In this document: positions 7,218 to 12,138 of the stretch, piece after piece
How the letters are laid out: each line of letters opens with the position of its first letter
Numbering within the stretch: position 1 is the stretch's first letter
Source: an uncultured Lachnospiraceae bacterium
Lineage (GTDB): Bacteria > Bacillota > Clostridia > Lachnospirales > Lachnospiraceae
Direction: 5' to 3'
Length of the DNA: 12,138 nt
Assembly (NCBI GenBank): GCA_934359535.1
Contig: CAKRLN010000049.1
Location: forward strand, 1 to 12,138
Translations under genes and position numbers: made by a program
Notes under the pieces: model-generated
The model's input: the letters and a program-made list of their open reading frames with translations, nothing else
Databases searched by the model: none
Told to the model about the DNA's origin: nothing

Positions 7218-8285
7218 ATGAAAAAAAACATTCTTGTTGTTGATGACTCTGCACTCATGAGAAGAACTATATGTGATATAATCAATTCAGATAGTACATT
7301 TCAGGCAACAGACGTTTGCAGAGACGGACTTGAGGCATATGAGAAATTAAAGAAGAATACCTATGATGGTGTTGTTCTGGATGTCAATATGCCCCGTATG
7401 GACGGACTGGAATTACTTGACCGGTTACAAAAGGAACACATTAAAGCAAATGTGATTATGGTCAGCACGTTAACTACAAAAGATGCAGAGGTAACAATCC
7501 TTGCAATGGAACGTGGCGCGATCGATTTTGTAACAAAACCGACCAATATCATAGAGGCGAAGGGTGAAGACTTTAAAAAACGTCTGCTTTCTATTCTGAC
7601 AGCAGTTTTAAAGACAAGAGCCTACGTGAAAAAAAGTCCTTCCGTAGTACCAGTGAAAAAGCCGGCAGCACCAGTTTCAAGAATGAGACCGGCGGCAAAA
7701 GGTGAAAATAAAATTGTTGCACTGGCATGTTCAACCGGAGGACCGAAAGCACTCCAGAGCGTGATTCCGTACCTTCCAAAGAACATGAATGCGCCGATGG
7801 TACTTGTTCAGCATATGCCGGCTGGATTTACAAAATCCATGGCAGATCGTCTGGATGAGATCAGTGAGATCCATGTAAAGGAAGCAGCAAATGGAGAACG
7901 CTTAGAAAAAGGAACGGTATATATTGCACCAGGTGGAAAACACATTGAGGTGAAGAAGAATCCGGATGGAAGCCATAAGGTTGTCTACAATGATATGCCG
8001 GCAATCGGAGGATTGAAGCCATGTGCAAATATCATGTTTGATTCTCTATCAAACAGTGGGTATGATGAAATCGTATGTGTTGTACTGACTGGAATGGGTG
8101 CTGATGGAACGAATGGAATTCTGTCCTTAAATCATCACAAGCCCATCCATGTGATTGCGCAGAATGCCCAGACCTGTGTAGTTTATGGAATGCCGAAAAT
8201 GATAGCAGAAGCCGGTGTGGTCGATGAGGTGGTTCCGCTTACGGATGTCGCTAAAACAATAATAAAGAACGTGGGGGTAAGATAA
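7218..8285 (+). CDS. cheB: Chemotaxis response regulator / receptor methylesterase CheB
   Basis: Removes methyl groups from (and can deamidate) chemoreceptor glutamates when phosphorylated by CheA. The product has 355 residues, near the usual ~350. The receiver domain (about 1-121) has acidic Asp9/Asp10, the phospho-acceptor Asp55 in LDVNMPRMDG and Lys107 in TKP. A Pro/Ala/Lys-rich linker (about 135-160) leads to the methylesterase domain with the catalytic triad visible: Ser172 in ACSTGGPKAL, His199 in VQHMPAGFT and Asp296 in GMGADG. In-frame ATGs at 7173 and 7206 would add 15 or 4 residues. ATG 7218 is preferred because MKKNILVVDD is the normal receiver beginning and GGTGAT fits it; 7206 is the main alternative. 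No cheR lies next to it in this window. Confidence 0.95.
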   Translation: MKKNILVVDDSALMRRTICDIINSDSTFQATDVCRDGLEAYEKLKKNTYDGVVLDVNMPRMDGLELLDRLQKEHIKANVIMVSTLTTKDAEVTILAMERGAIDFVTKPTNIIEAKGEDFKKRLLSILTAVLKTRAYVKKSPSVVPVKKPAAPVSRMRPAAKGENKIVALACSTGGPKALQSVIPYLPKNMNAPMVLVQHMPAGFTKSMADRLDEISEIHVKEAANGERLEKGTVYIAPGGKHIEVKKNPDGSHKVVYNDMPAIGGLKPCANIMFDSLSNSGYDEIVCVVLTGMGADGTNGILSLNHHKPIHVIAQNAQTCVVYGMPKMIAEAGVVDEVVPLTDVAKTIIKNVGVR

Positions 8286-8286
8286 A

Positions 8287-10368
8287 ATGGATGTAAGCCA
8301 GTACCTTGAGATTTTCATTGATGAAAGTAATGAACATTTACAGACTCTTAGCGACTGCATTATGCAGCTGGAAAAGGAGCCAGAGAATAAGGACACGATC
8401 AATGAGGTGTTCCGTGCAGCACATTCCTTAAAAGGAATGGCTGGAACGATGGGCTTTAAAAGAATGCAGCATCTGACACACGATATGGAAAATGTATTTC
8501 AGGAAGTACGAAGCGACCATATTAAGGTCGACAGTGCTATGATTGACCTTTTATTTGAATGTCTGGATGCTTTGGATGCATACCTTGAGAATATCAAGGC
8601 AAGCTCAGATGAGGGAACGGAAGATAACGAGGTCATTATCAATGAGCTGAATGATTTTATTGCAAAAGCAAATGGCAAGCAGCCGGAAGCAAAAAAAGAA
8701 GAGACAGCAGAAGAAAAGAAGCCCAAGGAAGCACAGGAGCAGGGTTCTTCTATCGAAAAATTCGAACTGTCAGATACAGAGATCAAATCCATAAAGGATG
8801 CCACGGATGCAGGACAGCAGGTATATGCGGTTAAGGTATCGATTCAGAAAGACTGTCTGTTAAAGGCAGCAAGGGCATTTCTGGTATTTAAGGCAGTAGA
8901 GGAACTTGGACAAATTCTTGTTTACCGTCCAAGCTCGCAGGATATTGAGGATGAGAAATTTGAACTGGAATTCTGCTTCTATATTGCAACAACGGAAGCT
9001 GTTGACAAAATTGTTGCGGCTGCCAAGAATGTATCAGAAATTGAGGATGCTAAGGCAGAACTCTTTGATTTAAAAGCGGAAGAAGAGGAATCAGCTCCGG
9101 AGAAAGCAGAGGAGGCCCCACAAGAGAAAGAAACAGAACCAAAGAAAGCTCCAGAGCCAAAGAAACCAGCAGCACCAGCCGGAAAAAAGAATACCACGGC
9201 AAAACCGGTAACAAACAGAACGGTTCGTGTTGATATTGAGAAGCTGGATGCACTTATGAACCAGGTTTCCGAGCTGATCATTGCAAAAAACAGTCTTGTT
9301 TCAATTAGTGGAAACGAGGGAGACAGTACAAGCAATCAGTCCTTCCAGGAACAGATTGAATATCTGGAGCGTATTACAACGAACCTGCATGAATCTGTTA
9401 TGAAGGTTCGAATGGTTCCAATTGAGAGTGTTGTAAGTAAATTCCCAAGAATGATCCGTGATCTTTCAAGAACCCTGAAAAAGAAAATGGAACTGGTTAT
9501 GACCGGTGAGGATACCGAACTTGACCGTACCGTTGTTGATCAGATCGGAGATCCGTTACAGCATCTGCTGCGCAACTCTGCAGATCATGGCCTTGAAGAT
9601 AATGAGACCCGTATCCAGAGAGGAAAGCCGGAAGTCGGAAGCATTTTCTTAAATGCGTATCAGGAAGGAAATAACGTTATCATTCAGGTAGGAGATGATG
9701 GTAACGGAATTGACACAGAGGCAGTAAAAGGAAAAGCAATTGAGCGTGGAATTATAACTGCGGAACAGGCAGAGAGCATGCCACAGAAGGATATTATCAA
9801 TCTGCTGTTTTTACCGAGCTTTTCCATGGCAAAGAAGGTTACCGATATTTCCGGACGCGGTGTAGGTCTTGATGTTGTAAAGTCAAATATCGAAGCATTA
9901 GGCGGAGATGTCGAGGTCGCAACGAAGCTTGGAGAAGGAACAACGTTTACCGTTAGACTTCCGCTTACACTGGCCATTATCCAGGCACTTATGGTAGAGA
10001 TCCGCGATGAGAAATACGCAATTGCCCTTGGCTCGATTGCAAATATCGAAGATATTCCGGTTGCGGACATTAAATACATTCAGGCAGAAGAGGTTATCCA
10101 TTTAAGAGGAAATGTAATTCCTCTGATCCGTCTGGACAAAGTACTTGATATTGAACCGCGTGAGGAAGAACCGGAAAGCCTTACGGTCGTAATTGTAAAA
10201 CGCGGAGACAGTCAGGCGGGCCTTGTTGTTGACAATCTGATTGGACAGCAGGAGATCGTTATTAAGTCACTTGGCAAATACATAAACGGCAATAAGCTGA
10301 TCAGTGGTGCTACAATTCTTGGCGATGGTGAAGTCGCTCTGATTCTGGATGTAAATACATTAATGTAA
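8287..10368 (+). CDS. cheA: Chemotaxis histidine kinase CheA
   Basis: Receptor-coupled kinase that phosphorylates CheY and CheB. The 693 residues contain all five classical domains. P1 (about 1-130) has phospho-acceptor His46 in AAHSLKGMAGTMGF. A charged linker (about 125-165) leads to a P2-type regulator-binding domain (about 177-262), followed by a Lys/Glu/Pro/Ala-rich linker (about 265-307). P3 dimerisation runs about 310-375 (VDIEKLDALMNQVSELIIAKN). The P4 kinase has an N box at HLLRNSADHG (426-435), a G1 box at DDGNG (470-474), a G2 box at GRGVGL (523-528) and GEGTTF (549-554). P5, the CheW-like domain, starts at about 560. The ATG follows the cheB stop by one base, with GGGGGT at 8273-8278 as ribosome-binding site. 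No missing catalytic residues were seen. Confidence 0.97.
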   Translation: MDVSQYLEIFIDESNEHLQTLSDCIMQLEKEPENKDTINEVFRAAHSLKGMAGTMGFKRMQHLTHDMENVFQEVRSDHIKVDSAMIDLLFECLDALDAYLENIKASSDEGTEDNEVIINELNDFIAKANGKQPEAKKEETAEEKKPKEAQEQGSSIEKFELSDTEIKSIKDATDAGQQVYAVKVSIQKDCLLKAARAFLVFKAVEELGQILVYRPSSQDIEDEKFELEFCFYIATTEAVDKIVAAAKNVSEIEDAKAELFDLKAEEEESAPEKAEEAPQEKETEPKKAPEPKKPAAPAGKKNTTAKPVTNRTVRVDIEKLDALMNQVSELIIAKNSLVSISGNEGDSTSNQSFQEQIEYLERITTNLHESVMKVRMVPIESVVSKFPRMIRDLSRTLKKKMELVMTGEDTELDRTVVDQIGDPLQHLLRNSADHGLEDNETRIQRGKPEVGSIFLNAYQEGNNVIIQVGDDGNGIDTEAVKGKAIERGIITAEQAESMPQKDIINLLFLPSFSMAKKVTDISGRGVGLDVVKSNIEALGGDVEVATKLGEGTTFTVRLPLTLAIIQALMVEIRDEKYAIALGSIANIEDIPVADIKYIQAEEVIHLRGNVIPLIRLDKVLDIEPREEEPESLTVVIVKRGDSQAGLVVDNLIGQQEIVIKSLGKYINGNKLISGATILGDGEVALILDVNTLM

Positions 10369-10369
10369 C

Positions 10370-10375
10370 GGGGGA
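10370..10375 (+). promoter_or_regulatory. Ribosome-binding site that sets the cheW start
   Basis: GGGGGA lies 6 nt before ATG 10382. The in-frame TTG at 10376 touches this site with no spacer, so it is not a usable start. Confidence 0.65.
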
Positions 10376-10381
10376 TTGGCA

Positions 10382-10849
10382 ATGGCAGAGAAAAAAATAG
10401 AAAATACAGAAGTTGAAACAAAACAGTATATCGTAGTCAGAATTGGAAATGAGCAGTATGGAATTGACATTGGCTATGTAGATAATATTGTGCGTATGCA
10501 GAAGATCACACGCGTACCAAAAGCACAGCACTATTTCAAGGGGATTATCAATCTCCGTGGTGAGATCGTTCCAGTAATGAGCATCCGCCGGAAAATGGGG
10601 CTTGAAGATGATGTAATTACAAATGCATCCAGAATTATTATTCTGAAGATTGAAGAGAAAGGTTCTCTTGGCATTATCGTAGATGAAGTGCGTGAGGTTG
10701 TAACACTTGCTACAGATGAGATTGATAAGGCTGCTGCAAACGGTAAGAATACAACAGACAGCTTTATTAACGGAATCGGAAAAACCGGAGAAGCGCTTGT
10801 ATCGTTATTCGAGATTAATGCAATTATAGACGAAAGAGAAAATGCTTAA
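10382..10849 (+). CDS. cheW: Chemotaxis coupling protein CheW
   Basis: Adaptor that links chemoreceptors to CheA in the signalling array. The 155 residues form a single CheW domain of typical length. Visible family features are TKQYIVVRIGNEQYGIDI near the start (about 13-30), RMQKITRVP, then FKGIINLRGEIVPVMSIRRK, matching the well-known IxGxINLRGxIxPVxDLR pattern (with a Ser where Asp is commonest). It continues with LGIIVDEVREVV and GIGKTGEALVSLF. It lies 13 nt after cheA. The start at 10382 is chosen over TTG 10376 because of ribosome-binding-site spacing. A strong stem-loop begins one base after its TAA stop. Confidence 0.96.
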   Translation: MAEKKIENTEVETKQYIVVRIGNEQYGIDIGYVDNIVRMQKITRVPKAQHYFKGIINLRGEIVPVMSIRRKMGLEDDVITNASRIIILKIEEKGSLGIIVDEVREVVTLATDEIDKAAANGKNTTDSFINGIGKTGEALVSLFEINAIIDERENA

Positions 10850-10886
10850 GAATATAGTGGGGACAGATCTTGTCCTCACTATGTTC
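10850..10886 (+). promoter_or_regulatory. Stem-loop in the cheW-cheC gap
   Basis: The arms ATAGTGGGGACA (10854-10865) and TGTCCTCACTAT (10871-10882) pair over 12 bp with one G-U, around a 5-nt loop GATCT. The stem extends outward through U10853-G10883, A10852-U10884, A10851-U10885 and G10850-C10886, giving 16 bp in all. It starts one base after the cheW stop and is followed by GUUCCAUAUUGCGG, with no U-run, so a standard intrinsic terminator is unlikely. Likely roles (inference) are mRNA end protection, RNase processing, weak attenuation, or control of cheC translation. The perfect placement in the only larger gap argues against chance. Confidence 0.8.
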
Positions 10887-10898
10887 CATATTGCGGAC

Positions 10899-10905
10899 AA
10901 GGGGG
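10899..10905 (+). promoter_or_regulatory. Ribosome-binding site of cheC, overlapping a copy of the stem-loop left arm
   Basis: AAGGGGG lies 4 nt before ATG 10910. The following GGGGACA (10902-10908) is an exact repeat of 10859-10865 in the upstream hairpin's left arm, so it can in principle pair with TGTCCTC at 10871-10877. Confidence 0.7.
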
Positions 10906-10909
10906 ACAT

Positions 10910-11530
10910 ATGAGTAATTTTAGTCTTGATGACATGAACAGCATGTACGTTGATGTCTTAAAAGAAATTGGTAATATTGGAGCTGGAAATGCAACCACTG
11001 CGATTGCCACAATGATTAATGCAAGGATGGATATGCATGTGCCGGATGTCAGACTGATGGAGGCATCCAAGCTTGGAAGTGCGATCTGCCCGGAGGACGA
11101 GACAATTGTAGGCATTTTCCTTGAGGTAGAAACGGATATTTCAGGAAGCATGATGTTTCTGATGCGGATGGATTCTGCACATTATCTGGTTAATACATTG
11201 ATGGGGAGAAATAAGGACTATAACGAACCATTCAGCGAAATGGATCTTTCCGCGATGAAAGAGATTGGAAATATCATTGCAGGTTCCTATCTGTCTGCAC
11301 TTTCTTCTATGACAAATCTTGTTATTACATCTTCTGTTCCGTATATTGCGGTTGATATGGCAGCGGCGATCTTAAGTGTTCCTGCGATCCAGTTTGGACA
11401 GTTTGGAGACAATGCGTTATTGATTGAAACGGAGTTCGGGGATGATGTAATGATGTCTGGCTACTTTATTCTTATGCCAGAACAGGATTCCTATGAAAAG
11501 ATTCTTACGGCTCTTGGATTTGCAATGTAG
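10910..11530 (+). CDS. cheC: CheY-P phosphatase CheC
   Basis: Dephosphorylates CheY-P and, by binding CheD, feeds back on receptor adaptation. The 206 residues match CheC. The protein is an internal pseudo-repeat with both (D/S)xxxExxN...P active sites intact. The first is Asp15, Glu19, Asn22 and Pro45 (VDVLKEIGNIGAGNAT). The second is Ser114, Glu118, Asn121 and Pro144 (SAMKEIGNIIAGS). In both, 22 residues separate Asn and Pro. Two intact sites plus the linked cheD indicate a canonical CheC rather than CheX or the FliY phosphatase domain. It begins after the 60-nt gap with its own AAGGGGG site, and an in-frame GAT-rich start (MSNFSLDD) fits the family. cheD follows after 17 nt. Confidence 0.95.
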   Translation: MSNFSLDDMNSMYVDVLKEIGNIGAGNATTAIATMINARMDMHVPDVRLMEASKLGSAICPEDETIVGIFLEVETDISGSMMFLMRMDSAHYLVNTLMGRNKDYNEPFSEMDLSAMKEIGNIIAGSYLSALSSMTNLVITSSVPYIAVDMAAAILSVPAIQFGQFGDNALLIETEFGDDVMMSGYFILMPEQDSYEKILTALGFAM

Positions 11531-11547
11531 AAGGGGAAAAGAGAGTT

Positions 11548-12033
11548 ATGGGTGAAGTAATTAAAGTGGGAATGGCTGACCTGAAAACCGGAAAAGGAAC
11601 CGATGTACTTACAACGTTAGGACTTGGCTCCTGCATTGGACTTACTTTTTATGATCCGGTGTCGAAAGTTGGTGGTCTTGTGCATTATATGCTGCCAGAC
11701 AGCACGAAGTTAAAGAATAATTCCAATATCGCGAAATTCGGGGATACCGGGATACGGGAGCTGTACCGGCAGGTGCTTGCAAAGGGCGCAAACAAAGGCC
11801 GGCTGGTTGCAAAGATTGCAGGCGGGGCAAGAATGTTCGAGGTAAATGGACTTTCTGGAATCGGTAATGTCGGAGACCGGAATGCAGAGGCAGCAAAAAA
11901 GATTTTAAAGGAGCTTGGTGTAAGGCTTATTGCACAGGATACAGGATTAAACTATGGACGAACAGTAGAGCTTCACTGCGAGACAGGTGAATTTTATATC
12001 AAGTCTGTGGGTAAGGAAATCAAAATTATTTAA
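11548..12033 (+). CDS. cheD: Chemoreceptor glutamine deamidase CheD
   Basis: Converts specific receptor glutamines to glutamates and interacts with CheC. The 161 residues are typical. The catalytic triad known from Thermotoga maritima CheD (Thr21, Cys27, His44) is seen as Thr23, Cys29 and His46, with the spacing exactly kept, in TTLGLGSCIG and GGLVHYMLPDS. Further family blocks are AKIAGGARMF and a C-terminal NYGRTVELHCETG. The ATG at 11548 is preceded by AAGGGG at 11531-11536 with an 11-nt spacer. It lies directly after cheC, as in B. subtilis, which supports a CheC-CheD feedback pair. No truncation. Confidence 0.95.
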   Translation: MGEVIKVGMADLKTGKGTDVLTTLGLGSCIGLTFYDPVSKVGGLVHYMLPDSTKLKNNSNIAKFGDTGIRELYRQVLAKGANKGRLVAKIAGGARMFEVNGLSGIGNVGDRNAEAAKKILKELGVRLIAQDTGLNYGRTVELHCETGEFYIKSVGKEIKII

Positions 12034-12063
12034 GGAATAGAATCAGATCAAAGGAAACGGTTT

Positions 12064-12138
12064 ATGAATACAAAAAATATACCGGCAGTTGTAATGCTGA
12101 CGGGTGGATTTGTTGATTGCCTTTTCGCAATATACCAG
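12064..12138 (+). CDS. Unknown protein, 5' end only (25 codons)
   Basis: A reading frame starts at ATG 12064 and stays open to the window end. AAAGGAAA at 12050-12057 serves as ribosome-binding site, and the gene begins 30 nt after cheD. The visible residues, MNTKNIPAVVMLTGGFVDCL and onward, are mainly hydrophobic after residue 6 and may begin a membrane segment. I do not recognise the family. In B. subtilis cheD is followed directly by sigD (flagellar sigma factor); this N-terminus does not look like SigD. A small membrane protein between cheD and the sigma gene is my guess from related Lachnospiraceae loci, not shown here. Confidence 0.6.
   Translation, partial: MNTKNIPAVVMLTGGFVDCLFAIYQ

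Noticed and set aside
8979..9335. Long open frame on the minus strand opposite cheA
   Set aside because: It mirrors the Lys/Glu/Ala-rich linker of cheA, whose codons seldom give reverse-strand stops; no ribosome-binding site or recognisable protein.
10111..10131. Short inverted repeat AGAGGAA / TTCCTCT inside cheA
   Set aside because: Only 7 bp, inside the coding region of the CheW-like domain; no regulatory context.
10376..10381. TTG start two codons upstream of cheW ATG
   Set aside because: It directly abuts the GGGGGA ribosome-binding site, leaving no spacer.
10850..10886. Reading the cheW-cheC hairpin as an intrinsic terminator
   Set aside because: No U-tract follows and cheC-cheD continue on the same strand with no visible promoter in the remaining gap.

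Overview
The window is one continuous, single-strand (+) stretch of a flagellar/chemotaxis operon from a low-GC, Gram-positive, Clostridia-type bacterium. The order fliQ-fliR-flhB-flhA-flhF-flhG-(PilZ)-cheB-cheA-cheW-cheC-cheD is the Firmicutes fla/che arrangement known from Bacillus subtilis. CheC and CheD, which enterobacteria lack, fit this. Protein style (FlhB with a YNLQFFAQDG start, a PilZ gene between flhG and cheB, many Lys/Glu-rich linkers) suggests Lachnospiraceae (Roseburia/Agathobacter/Butyrivibrio-like). The family call is inference from remembered relatives, not from a search.

Layout. Positions 1-4245 hold the export-gate genes of the flagellar type III secretion system: fliQ (only its first one or two codons are cut off), fliR, flhB and flhA. 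Positions 4246-6455 hold the placement/number pair flhF (SRP-type GTPase) and flhG (MinD-type ATPase). Positions 6467-7213 hold a YcgR-like PilZ protein, the likely c-di-GMP input to the motor. Positions 7218-12033 hold the chemotaxis block: cheB, cheA, cheW, cheC, cheD. At 12064 a further reading frame begins and runs off the end. No cheR, cheY or receptor gene is present.

Almost every gene touches or overlaps its neighbour (17-nt overlap fliR/flhB, 0 nt flhA/flhF, PilZ stop inside the cheB ribosome-binding region, 1 nt cheB/cheA). I saw no convincing internal promoter. The one sizeable gap (60 nt, cheW/cheC) is largely filled by a 16-bp stem-loop that begins one base after the cheW stop. 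No U-run follows it, so it looks more like an mRNA processing, stability or translation element than a terminator.

The genes work together as follows. FliQ/FliR/FlhB/FlhA export the axial proteins. FlhF/FlhG set where and how many flagella are built. CheA/CheW relay receptor state to response regulators, CheB demethylates receptors, CheC removes phosphate from CheY-P and CheD deamidates receptors and binds CheC. The PilZ protein probably slows or stops the motor when c-di-GMP is high.

This is a well-known type of locus, and I found no new system in it. The points most worth a second look are the cheW/cheC stem-loop and its possible alternative pairing with the cheC ribosome-binding site, the TTG start and frame relation at fliR/flhB, a G3-motif change in FlhF (DTAGF), and the enlarged PilZ core.
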